Assembly: GCA_045106235.1 (NCBI GenBank)
Contig: JBGCEJ010000008.1
Span: 231,615-295,614, forward strand
Reading direction: 5' to 3'
Origin: UBA4427 sp045106235
GTDB lineage: Bacteria > Myxococcota_A > UBA9160 > UBA4427
Length of the DNA: 64,000 nt
Shown here: piece by piece, positions 24,532 through 32,620 of the stretch
How positions within the stretch are numbered: the stretch's first letter is position 1
Layout: each line of letters begins with the position of its first letter
The notes under the pieces: generated by a model
The model's database searches: none
Told to the model about the DNA's origin: nothing
The model's input: only the letters and a program-made list of their open reading frames with translations
Position numbers and translations under genes: made by a program

Positions 24532-26793
24532 ATGTTGCGCAAACTCGGATTGGTTCTGGTCATTCTCGTGCTGGCGGGCGTTGCCCTCCTCTACACGGCG
24601 GGCTCAGGCTTCTTTAGCGAAGAGCAGCATGCGGGTCTTGCAGAGGCTCCCGCGATTTCCGCGAACGTCGTCGCTGCCAAAGAAGACGCGATCCGTGAGT
24701 CCGCGCTCGATGTCGGCGTTGCCCGACCTAAGCAGATCCTCTTTGGCGATCTCCATGTGCATTCGACGTTTTCCTTCGACGCGTTCACGCTGAGTCTGCC
24801 CATGAGTGGCGGCGACGGGGCCCATCCGGTTTCCGATGCCTGCGATTTCGCGCGCCATTGCTCTTCGCTTGATTTTTGGTCCATCAACGATCATGCGATC
24901 ACGCTCACTCCGCGCCGCTGGGAAGAGACCGTTGCCGCGATTCGACAATGCAATGATATTTCCGGATCGGATTCGAACCCCGACCTTGTCACCTACCTCG
25001 GTTGGGAATGGACTCAGGTGGGGGCGACGCCCGAGACGCATTGGGGACATAAGAACGTCGTCATTCGCGGACTCGACGACACGGAGATCCCGACGCGACC
25101 CATCGCGGCAGGGGCACCGCTCGGCGTCGAAGACATCGAAGACGCTCTGCCGAACCCCCTCTTTATGGGCGGCTATGGCCTGATGGATCGTGAGCGAGGC
25201 GGCCTTGAGTTCGTGGCGTATCAAGCCGAGCTGGCCAACCTGAAGGCTTGTCCGGAAGGCGTGCCGGTTCGGGACATGCCGACAGACTGTCGCGAATCGG
25301 CTGTGACCCCCGGCGACCTCTTCGCGAAGCTCGACGATTGGGGCTTCGATTCGATGGTCATTCCGCATGGCACGACTTGGGGTTTCTACACGCCGCTCGG
25401 TTCGTCCTGGGACAAGCAGCTCACGCTGGAGGATCACGATCCGAATCGTCAGAAGCTCGTCGAGGTTTTCTCGGGGCATGGCAATTCCGAGGAGTACAAG
25501 CCCTTCGAAGAAATCGTCTTTGACGCGGAGGGTAATCCCTCCTGCCCGGAACCGGCGAATAACTTCCTGCCCGGCTGCTGGCGCGCGGGTGAGATCATCG
25601 CCGAGCGCTGTGCTGAGGAAGAGGGGACGACCGCGGAAATTTGCGAAGAGCGCGCGGCTAAAGCGCGACAGTTTTTCGTGGAAGCCGGAAATAATGGCGG
25701 TGCGAACGTGGTTCCTGCGACGGATCTCGCGGACTGGCAGGATGCGGGGCAATGTCGCGACTGCTTTCAGCCTTCCTTTAACTATCGGCCGAAGAGTTCC
25801 GTGCAGTACATGATGGCGTTAGGCCGCGATGACGGGCAGGGTGGTCCGTTCCGATTCAATTTCGGTTTCATCGCCGCGAGTGATAATCATTCGGCGCGGC
25901 CGGGAACGGGCTACAAGGAATTCTCACGCAGCGAATTCACGGAGGCGCGCTTCGGGAATTTCCGCGATACGCCCGTCGCCTTCCAGTACGAGACGCCCGA
26001 GTATTCCGCGGAGGCCAAGCCCTTCGTCTTTGACGTCGAAACGACACCGCCGCTTGCGGCCTTCGAGGTCGAGCGCGGTTCCTCCTTTTTCTTGAATGGT
26101 GGCCTTGCGGCGGTTCATGCGCCGGGCCGCGGACGCAACGAGATCTGGGACGCCATGGACAAGAAGGAGGTCTACGGCACGAGCGGCCCGCGCATTCTGC
26201 TTTGGTTCGACCTGCTGAACGGTCCGGGCCGCGGGCCCTCGCCGATGGGCAGCCAGGTCGAGCTCGCGGATAATCCGATCTTCCAGGTCCGCGCCGTCGG
26301 TTCCTTTGAGCAGAATCCGGGCTGCGGCGATGATGCCACTTCTGCGCTTTCGCCCGATCGCCTTGAGCGACTTTGTCAGGGAGAATGTTACAACCCGTCG
26401 ACCGAACGCCGCGCCATTTCACGGATCGAGATCGTTCGCATTAAGCCGCAGCGCACGCCGGATGAAGCGATCGTAGGTCTGGTGGAGGATCCGTGGCGCG
26501 TGATCGACTGCGACCTAGACCCGGCTGGCTGCGTCGGCACCTTCGTGGATGAAGAGTACAAGAGTGGGGATCGAGACGTGCTCTACTACGCGCGTGCGAT
26601 CGAAGTGCCGAGCGAAGCTGTGGCGGCGGATCCGCTGGGTTGTCGGCGAGATGAAACAGGGCGCTGTGTGCAGGTGGATCCCTGCTTTGGTCGACCGGCC
26701 GACGACGAGTGTTTGGCGCAGACGGAAGAGCGCGCCTGGTCTTCGCCGATCTTTGTGAATCAGCCGCGATCGAGCTCAGTCGCTGCACGCTAG
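24532..26793 (+). CDS. DUF3604 family exported protein (PHP-like)
   Basis: A 753-residue protein with an N-terminal signal anchor (hydrophobic residues about 5-22). It belongs to the DUF3604 family. After the anchor comes GDLHVHSTFSFDAF (about 72-85), a metal-site motif like those of PHP-type phosphoesterases. Further His/Asp motifs are WSINDHAIT (about 119-127) and ASDNHSARPGTGYKEF in the second half, where the H-S-A-R-P-G is typical of the family. Many cysteines in the second half suggest disulfides and export. The reaction is not established. A GGAGG site precedes the ATG. Confidence 0.85.
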   Translation: MLRKLGLVLVILVLAGVALLYTAGSGFFSEEQHAGLAEAPAISANVVAAKEDAIRESALDVGVARPKQILFGDLHVHSTFSFDAFTLSLPMSGGDGAHPVSDACDFARHCSSLDFWSINDHAITLTPRRWEETVAAIRQCNDISGSDSNPDLVTYLGWEWTQVGATPETHWGHKNVVIRGLDDTEIPTRPIAAGAPLGVEDIEDALPNPLFMGGYGLMDRERGGLEFVAYQAELANLKACPEGVPVRDMPTDCRESAVTPGDLFAKLDDWGFDSMVIPHGTTWGFYTPLGSSWDKQLTLEDHDPNRQKLVEVFSGHGNSEEYKPFEEIVFDAEGNPSCPEPANNFLPGCWRAGEIIAERCAEEEGTTAEICEERAAKARQFFVEAGNNGGANVVPATDLADWQDAGQCRDCFQPSFNYRPKSSVQYMMALGRDDGQGGPFRFNFGFIAASDNHSARPGTGYKEFSRSEFTEARFGNFRDTPVAFQYETPEYSAEAKPFVFDVETTPPLAAFEVERGSSFFLNGGLAAVHAPGRGRNEIWDAMDKKEVYGTSGPRILLWFDLLNGPGRGPSPMGSQVELADNPIFQVRAVGSFEQNPGCGDDATSALSPDRLERLCQGECYNPSTERRAISRIEIVRIKPQRTPDEAIVGLVEDPWRVIDCDLDPAGCVGTFVDEEYKSGDRDVLYYARAIEVPSEAVAADPLGCRRDETGRCVQVDPCFGRPADDECLAQTEERAWSSPIFVNQPRSSSVAAR

Positions 26794-26833
26794 GTGCCTT
26801 ATGTTGGGCGCTTCGCGTTGGCCGCCTGCGTGA

Positions 26834-27433
26834 TTAGTTTTTTTCGAGTTCGTTCATGACGAGGGGGGCTACGAGTTCGCGGAGCGCTCCGGCCGCTCGG
26901 CGAACGCTGAGCTTCTGGGCGCTGCGAAAGCGGTCCCAGGCCTCAAGGGAGAGCGCCATCTCGAGGGCGTCGGCGACCTCGGCGGGGGCCGATTCGACTT
27001 CCGGCAGCCATCGTTTGAGGTCCTGTCGGAAAAGCCGCATGTCTCGGTCTTGCTGTTCCTGGAGAAAGGCCGAACGTTTTCGCTGTGCGATGCCGGCATT
27101 TGAGTAGGGGCTGATTTTCTCGAAGATCTGCACTCGTCGTTCCAGCAGGGCGTCGAGCCGATCCTCGAGGGGGCCGGTCTGCACCTCGGTCACAATCATC
27201 GGCTCGACGCGCAGCCAAATCACGTCCCGCATCGCGGCGAAAAGCGTCTCCATATCCGAGAAGTGTCGGAAGACGGTTCGGACGCCGACGTCGGCGCGCT
27301 CGGCGACCTGTTGGGCGGTGGGCGCGGCCGCACCCTCAGCGATCAGGTCGAGCATCGCCCCGACGATCGCGTTTCGGCTACGCTCGGATCGCTGCGCGCG
27401 ACCATCAGTCTGTATTTCGCCACTCGTGACCAT
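26834..27433 (-). CDS. TetR family transcriptional regulator
   Basis: A 199-residue repressor-type regulator. The helix-turn-helix at about residues 38-60 reads PTAQQVAERADVGVRTVFRHF, and the rest is the variable ligand-binding domain. The gene faces the MBL-fold lipoprotein gene at 27484 across a short divergent region. That region contains a perfect inverted repeat, ATGGCA-N7-TGCCAT, 10 nt upstream of this start codon. The likely arrangement is self-repression plus control of the MBL gene and perhaps the acyl-CoA synthetase gene after it. The ligand may be a lipid or acyl-CoA, judging by neighbours; this is inference. Confidence 0.88.
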   Translation of the reverse strand: MVTSGEIQTDGRAQRSERSRNAIVGAMLDLIAEGAAAPTAQQVAERADVGVRTVFRHFSDMETLFAAMRDVIWLRVEPMIVTEVQTGPLEDRLDALLERRVQIFEKISPYSNAGIAQRKRSAFLQEQQDRDMRLFRQDLKRWLPEVESAPAEVADALEMALSLEAWDRFRSAQKLSVRRAAGALRELVAPLVMNELEKN

Positions 27434-27442
27434 GCTTTGATT

Positions 27443-27461
27443 ATGGCATACTCCCTGCCAT
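27443..27461. promoter_or_regulatory. Palindromic operator between tetR and the MBL gene
   Basis: ATGGCA (27443-27448) and TGCCAT (27456-27461) form a perfect inverted repeat with a 7-nt spacer in the only intergenic space between two divergent genes. Its size and position fit a TetR-type operator covering both promoters. Confidence 0.55.
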
Positions 27462-27483
27462 TAGTTCAGGGAGAATCGTGGAC

Positions 27484-28554
27484 ATGCGAAAAATCATCGT
27501 TGGTCTTGCAGTGCTCGTCCTCTCGCTCGGCGGCCTCGCCTCCTGTTTTCAGGGACCGCTGGCGGTGCGCGTGATGGGCAATGCGCTGGAGAAGAACCTG
27601 GTCGCGGATTCCGTTGCCGAGTTCCCCGACGGTCTGCATGTCATGCTCTGCGGAGCGGGCGGTCCACTGCCGGACCCGAATCGTTCCGCGCCCTGCACGG
27701 TGGTCGTGGCCGGCGATTCAGTCTTTCTCGTCGACGCGGGTTCTTCCGCCGCGCGTAACTTGCCGAAGGTGGGTGTCGCGCCGCCTCGGATCGATGCCGT
27801 CTTGCTGACGCATTTCCATTCGGACCATATCGATGGGCTGGGTGAACTCGGCATGCTGCGCTGGACCGCTGGGAGCAAGTCCTCGCCCCTGCCGCTCTAC
27901 GGCCCGGAGGGCGTGGAACGCATCGTCGACGGGCTGCGTGAGGCGTATCACTTCGATTCGGTCTACCGCACGGCTCATCATGGGCCGGAGACGGTTCCGC
28001 CGACGGGGTCGGGCTACCGCGCAATGAGCTTCCCGGAGCCGCCCGCGGGCGAATCGACCATCGTCTTGGATGATCGCGGCGTTCGGATCACGATGTTCAA
28101 GGTGGACCATCCGCCCGTCTCCCCCGCCGTGGGCTACCGCTTCGAATATAAGGGGCGCTCCGTAGTGGTGAGCGGAGATACCTCGAAGAGTGCGAATCTC
28201 GAGCGCTTCGCCCAGGGCGTCGACCTCTTGGTCCATGAGGCGCTCTCTCCGGAGCTTATGAACGTGATTGGGACCGCCGCCTCGAATGTAGGCAACGAGA
28301 CGATGACCAAGATTGCAGTGGATGTTCTGGACTATCACGCCACGCCGGTTGAAGCTGCGGAGACCGCGGAAACGGTGGGCGCGGGGCATCTGCTCTACTA
28401 CCACGTCGTGCCGCCGCTGCCTGTGCCAGGTTTGGCGTCGGTGTATTTGAAAGGGGTGCGTGATGCCTATTCTGGCCCAGTGACGCTCGGTCAAGATGGC
28501 ACGACGATTTCATTGCCAGCGGGCAGCGAAAAGATCATCGTCGTCAAAAAATAG
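27484..28554 (+). CDS. MBL-fold metallohydrolase lipoprotein
   Basis: A 356-residue exported protein. The N-terminal hydrophobic segment ends in a lipobox, L-A-S-C (C21), so it is probably lipid-anchored. The metallo-beta-lactamase motif HFHSDHIDG lies at about residues 107-115, with further metal ligands at H208-like and D (VVSGDTSKS) and H (LVHEAL) positions. The fold resembles RNase Z/arylsulfatase-type MBL hydrolases. Substrate unknown. I place the start at the ATG at 27484, 9 nt after GGGAG. A GTG at 27478 is too close to that site. Likely repressed by the divergent TetR protein. Confidence 0.85.
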   Translation: MRKIIVGLAVLVLSLGGLASCFQGPLAVRVMGNALEKNLVADSVAEFPDGLHVMLCGAGGPLPDPNRSAPCTVVVAGDSVFLVDAGSSAARNLPKVGVAPPRIDAVLLTHFHSDHIDGLGELGMLRWTAGSKSSPLPLYGPEGVERIVDGLREAYHFDSVYRTAHHGPETVPPTGSGYRAMSFPEPPAGESTIVLDDRGVRITMFKVDHPPVSPAVGYRFEYKGRSVVVSGDTSKSANLERFAQGVDLLVHEALSPELMNVIGTAASNVGNETMTKIAVDVLDYHATPVEAAETAETVGAGHLLYYHVVPPLPVPGLASVYLKGVRDAYSGPVTLGQDGTTISLPAGSEKIIVVKK

Positions 28555-28622
28555 GTGGGAAGGCCAAGGACGAAGTATCTTCCGCTCGGGCTGATCTGCT
28601 CTTTCAGGAGTGCGCACGAGAT

Positions 28623-30431
28623 ATGAACGCTTTCCGACGCTTCAGCGAAAATTTCAAGACCCTCAAGACTGGGGTCGCCACCCTCGCGGCCACACGAAAG
28701 CTCCGCGCGGATACCCCTTTCGATTATTCCGATCTCCTTGAGACGCATGTTCGAAACCGCCCGGATCGGCCCGCGCTGATCGGCGAGTCCAGCAGTATGA
28801 CCTGGCAGGAATTTGACGCCTACGCGAACCGCGTCGCGCATTGGGGTCTGTCCAAGGGCCTAACGCGCGGCAGCGTCGTAGCGCTCTTGATGGAGAATCG
28901 TCCGGAGTTCATCGCGATATGGGTGGGACTCTCGCGAATTGGCGCCGTGACGGCGATGCTGAACACGAATCTGACCGGCGACCGGCTGGCGCATTGTCTG
29001 CGGGAGGCAGAGGCGGGCTACTGGATCGTCGGCGCGGAGCTCGCGGAGGCTGCGGAGTCCGCGATGCCGCATCTCGAAAATCCGCCGGAAGTGCTGATTT
29101 CCGAAGAGGCCGGTGCTGAGCCCTCAGGTCGATCAGCTGGCTTCGACTCCGAAATCGCGGATCAGCCTAACACCAAGGTGAACCCCTCTATCCGTGAGGC
29201 GCGACGCGGTTCGGATCTCCTCTTCTTTATTTACACGAGCGGGACAACGGGACTCCCGAAGGCCGCTCGGATCAGTCATCTGAAAGCCGCGACGACAGGT
29301 CTGGGCTCTTCTAAGATGCAGGGGCTCACCCCGCGCGACCGAACCTATTGCTGCCTTCCGCTCTATCACAGTGCCGGGGGCATGATGGCGGTCGGTGCTT
29401 CGCTCTTTTCCGGCGGCGCGCTCGTAATCGCTCGTCGTTTTTCGGCGAAGCGTTTTTGGAGCGACTGCACCCAGCACGAAGTGACCTCGTTCCAATACAT
29501 CGGCGAACTCTGCCGCTATCTCCTGAACTCCCCGCCTCATCCCGACGAGCGGAGTCATAAGCTTCGGGTCATCGTTGGGAACGGCCTGCGGCCGGAAATT
29601 TGGGAAGACTTCCAGAAGCGTTTCCAGATTCCGCGAATTGCAGAGTTCTACGGCGCGACCGAAGGCAACTTTGCGCTCTTTAACGCGAACGGCCAAGTCG
29701 GGGCGGTCGGCTATTTGCCAGGCTTCTTGCGGAAATCGATGGGAGTGGAAATTGTTCGCTTCGATATCGATAAGGAGGAAATCCTCCGCGATGCGTCGGG
29801 GCTTTGTGCCCGCTGCGACGCTGATGAGCCCGGCGAACTCGTGATCAAGATCAGCGAGACGACCCAGTTTGAGGGCTACACGAATCCTGAGGCGACGGAG
29901 AAGAAGGTCCTTCGTGACGCTTTTGAAAAGGGTGATGCGTATTTTCGGAGTGGCGATCTCCTTCGGATCGACGAAGACGGTTACTTCTATTTCGTCGACC
30001 GAATCGGAGATACTTTTCGCTGGAAGGGCGAGAACGTCGCGACCAGCGAAGTCTCCGAAGTGATCTCGGTGGACCCGGGCATCGACGAGGCGAACGTCTA
30101 CGGCGTTCCGATTTCAGGGACGGACGGGCGCGCCGGCATGGCGGCGCTCGTGACGAACGAGAATTTCGACGTTGACCGGCTCGGCGCTCTGATCGAAAAG
30201 GAGCTGGCCTTCTACGCGAAACCGCTTTTCTTGCGTGTGCTCCCGCAAATGGAAATCACGGGCACGTTCAAGCATCGCAAGGTCGACCTTGTTCGAGAAG
30301 GCTTTGATCCGAGCTCGCTTGCGGACGCACTCTATCTTCTGGATCCGAACTGGGACGGCGCGGGCCCCCGCTATATCCCGCTGGATGCGGAGACCCATCG
30401 GCAAATCGAGGCGGGTGAAATCCGCGTCTAG
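28623..30431 (+). CDS. FATP-type very-long-chain acyl-CoA synthetase
   Basis: An AMP-forming ligase that activates long-chain or branched acids to CoA esters. At 602 residues it matches the fatty acid transport protein/long-chain synthetase group. The P-loop YTSGTTGLPKAARISH (about 200-215), the EFYGATEGN motif (about 340-348) and the downstream SGDLLRIDEDGYFYFVDR block (about 442-459) are all visible. It follows the MBL gene by 68 nt and precedes a GST and an LLM oxidoreductase gene on the same strand, suggesting one lipid-processing unit. Confidence 0.92.
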   Translation: MNAFRRFSENFKTLKTGVATLAATRKLRADTPFDYSDLLETHVRNRPDRPALIGESSSMTWQEFDAYANRVAHWGLSKGLTRGSVVALLMENRPEFIAIWVGLSRIGAVTAMLNTNLTGDRLAHCLREAEAGYWIVGAELAEAAESAMPHLENPPEVLISEEAGAEPSGRSAGFDSEIADQPNTKVNPSIREARRGSDLLFFIYTSGTTGLPKAARISHLKAATTGLGSSKMQGLTPRDRTYCCLPLYHSAGGMMAVGASLFSGGALVIARRFSAKRFWSDCTQHEVTSFQYIGELCRYLLNSPPHPDERSHKLRVIVGNGLRPEIWEDFQKRFQIPRIAEFYGATEGNFALFNANGQVGAVGYLPGFLRKSMGVEIVRFDIDKEEILRDASGLCARCDADEPGELVIKISETTQFEGYTNPEATEKKVLRDAFEKGDAYFRSGDLLRIDEDGYFYFVDRIGDTFRWKGENVATSEVSEVISVDPGIDEANVYGVPISGTDGRAGMAALVTNENFDVDRLGALIEKELAFYAKPLFLRVLPQMEITGTFKHRKVDLVREGFDPSSLADALYLLDPNWDGAGPRYIPLDAETHRQIEAGEIRV

Positions 30432-30486
30432 GGCGCGCTTTCGGGGTTCCCTATCTCGGTCGGCCTAACACAAAGGAGAATTTTAG

Positions 30487-31485
30487 ATGAGCGATGTGTA
30501 TCGCATTTTCGGTGCAGAGCTTTCCCCTTTCTCCGTCAAGGTGCGCTCGTATTTTCGGTACAAGGGAATTCCTCATCAGTGGATTCAGCGCGACGCGGAC
30601 ACGATGGAGGAGTATCAGAAATTCGCGAAGATCCCGATCGTTCCTCTCGTGGTGACCCCGGACGATCAGGGGCTACAGGATTCGACGCCGATCATGGAGA
30701 CCCTCGACGGTCTCGTGCCCGAGCCCTCTGCGCATCCCTCGGACCCCGTTTCCGGTTTTGTTTCCCGGCTGCTTGAAGAATTCGGCGATGAGTGGGGCAA
30801 TAAGTGGATGTTTCATCTGCGTTGGGCCCGCCCTGAAGATCAGCTTTCCGCAGGAGGGCGGCTGTCCGTCACGATGGCCCCAACGGGGAACGAGGACGCG
30901 CGCTTAGCTGTCCGCGAGAAGATCATCGAGCGAATGACCGGCCGCGTCTATTTCGTCGGTTCAAACGAACAGACCGCGCCGCAGATCGAGTCCTCTTTCA
31001 AGGATGCGATCCAGATCCTGAACACGCATCTCGCCACGCGTCCCTACCTCTTCGGTGGCCGGCCGGCGTTCGGCGATTTTGGTCTTTGGGGGCAGATCTA
31101 TAACGCCTGGACCGATCCGACGGGAGCGGCCTGGATTGAAGATGCTGCTCCGCATCTGCTCGACTGGATTCACCGCATGCTCTGGCCCCGAGCGGAGGGC
31201 GAGTTCGAAAGCTGGGACGCGCTCGAGCCGACGCTGATGCCGTTGCTCCGGGATCAGGTGGGCGCGCTCTTCTGTCCTTGGACCGTGGCAAACGCGAAGG
31301 CGATGGAAGCGGGAGACGAAGAGTTCAGCGTCGAGCTCGCGGGCAAGACGTTCACGCAGCAGCCTCAGAAATATCACGCGAAAAGCCTCGCCGCGATTCG
31401 CGCTCAGTACAACGCCGTTGCGGACAAGTCGAAGCTCGACGAAGTCCTGTCGCGCGCAAATTGTCTTTCAACCTTGCAGGGATAG
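30487..31485 (+). CDS. Glutathione S-transferase family protein
   Basis: A 332-residue protein with a GST N-terminal thioredoxin-fold domain (YRIFGAELSPFSVKVRSYF at residues 5-23, with S13/S17 at the place of the catalytic residue) and an extended helical C-terminal domain. The family-typical cis-proline turn lies in KIPIVPLVV (about 49-57). It is about 100 residues longer than common GSTs, like a group of uncharacterised bacterial members. AGGAG precedes the ATG. It is followed after 11 nt by an LLM-class oxidoreductase gene, so the two are cotranscribed. Confidence 0.85.
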   Translation: MSDVYRIFGAELSPFSVKVRSYFRYKGIPHQWIQRDADTMEEYQKFAKIPIVPLVVTPDDQGLQDSTPIMETLDGLVPEPSAHPSDPVSGFVSRLLEEFGDEWGNKWMFHLRWARPEDQLSAGGRLSVTMAPTGNEDARLAVREKIIERMTGRVYFVGSNEQTAPQIESSFKDAIQILNTHLATRPYLFGGRPAFGDFGLWGQIYNAWTDPTGAAWIEDAAPHLLDWIHRMLWPRAEGEFESWDALEPTLMPLLRDQVGALFCPWTVANAKAMEAGDEEFSVELAGKTFTQQPQKYHAKSLAAIRAQYNAVADKSKLDEVLSRANCLSTLQG

Positions 31486-31496
31486 AGGAAACGTTC

Positions 31497-32552
31497 ATGA
31501 AGCTCGCAACCGGTGCCCTTTCTTTCGGCCCCAAGATCAAGATCAATCTCGACCTGATTCGACACGCCGAAAAGCTGGGTTTCGATTCGGCTTGGACCGC
31601 GGAGGCCTACGGCAATGACGCGGTGACGACCGCAACCTGGGTCGCTGCGAAGACGGAGAAGATCAGCGTTGGCACGGCGATCATGCAGATGCCCGCGCGA
31701 ACGCCGGCCATGACCGCGATGACCGCAACGACACTTCATCAGCTTTCTGAAGGGCGCTTCAAGCTAGGTCTCGGGCCATCGGGGCCCCAGGTCGTGGAAG
31801 GCTGGCATGGTGTTCCGTACGGCAAGCCTCTGACGCGGACCCGCGAGTACATCGAGATCATTCGCCAGATCTGGGAGCGCGAGAAGCCGCTCGAATTTTC
31901 GGGCACCCACTACGAGATCCCCTGTACGGGCGAGGGGACGACGGGGCTCGGCAAGCCGCTCAAGAGCATTCTGCACGGCGATCCGTCGATCCCGATTTAT
32001 ACGGCGTCGATTAGTCCGAACGGACTGCGCTGCGCGGCGGAAGTCGCGGACGGCGTCATCCCGATGATGTACGACCCCGAGCGTTATGCGGAGCTTCTTG
32101 AGCCGCATCTCGAGAAGGGCTTCGCGAAGGCGAAGGAGAAGACGGGCGCTGAGAAGAGCCTCAAAAATTTCGACGTGATGACCTCCTGCACGGTCATTAT
32201 TAGCGACGACGAAGAGAAGGCGATGATGCCGGTGAAGGCGAATTTGGCGCTGTATATCGGCGGCATGGGCGCCCGGGATCAGAACTTCTACAACGCTTAT
32301 GCGAAGCGTATGGGCTTTGAGGAGGCGGCGATCAAGATTCAGGATCTTTTCCTGGGTGGAAAGCAGAAAGAAGCGGTCGCGGCGGTGCCAAACGAACTCG
32401 TAGACGCTGTGCATATGGTCGGGTCCGAAGGGAAAATTCGGGACCGATTGCAGGCGTGGAAGGAAGCGGGCAATCGCGGTGAAGTGGGGACGATGCTACT
32501 CGGCTCGCAGCAGCCCGAAGCCCTGGAGCTGGTCGCTCAGGAACTGCTCTAG
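31497..32552 (+). CDS. LLM-class F420-dependent oxidoreductase (TIGR03559-like)
   Basis: A 351-residue luciferase-fold oxidoreductase. Supporting features are ETLGFD-like AEKLGFDSAWTAEAYGNDAV near residues 23-42, the block LSEGRFKLGLGPSGPQVVEGWHG (about 83-105), and the C-terminal VPNELVDAVHMVG. The pattern fits the TIGR03559 group of coenzyme F420-dependent enzymes. The start chosen is the ATG at 31497; the frame is open upstream only because it overlaps the GST gene antiphase. This is the third F420-type protein in the window, so the organism very probably makes F420. Confidence 0.87.
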   Translation: MKLATGALSFGPKIKINLDLIRHAEKLGFDSAWTAEAYGNDAVTTATWVAAKTEKISVGTAIMQMPARTPAMTAMTATTLHQLSEGRFKLGLGPSGPQVVEGWHGVPYGKPLTRTREYIEIIRQIWEREKPLEFSGTHYEIPCTGEGTTGLGKPLKSILHGDPSIPIYTASISPNGLRCAAEVADGVIPMMYDPERYAELLEPHLEKGFAKAKEKTGAEKSLKNFDVMTSCTVIISDDEEKAMMPVKANLALYIGGMGARDQNFYNAYAKRMGFEEAAIKIQDLFLGGKQKEAVAAVPNELVDAVHMVGSEGKIRDRLQAWKEAGNRGEVGTMLLGSQQPEALELVAQELL

Positions 32553-32620
32553 CGGGCAGCGGGCGGCGCGAGCGCCGGTCTGGGCTCGTAGGCTCGGGCT
32601 CGGCTCGGGCTCAGCCTGGG

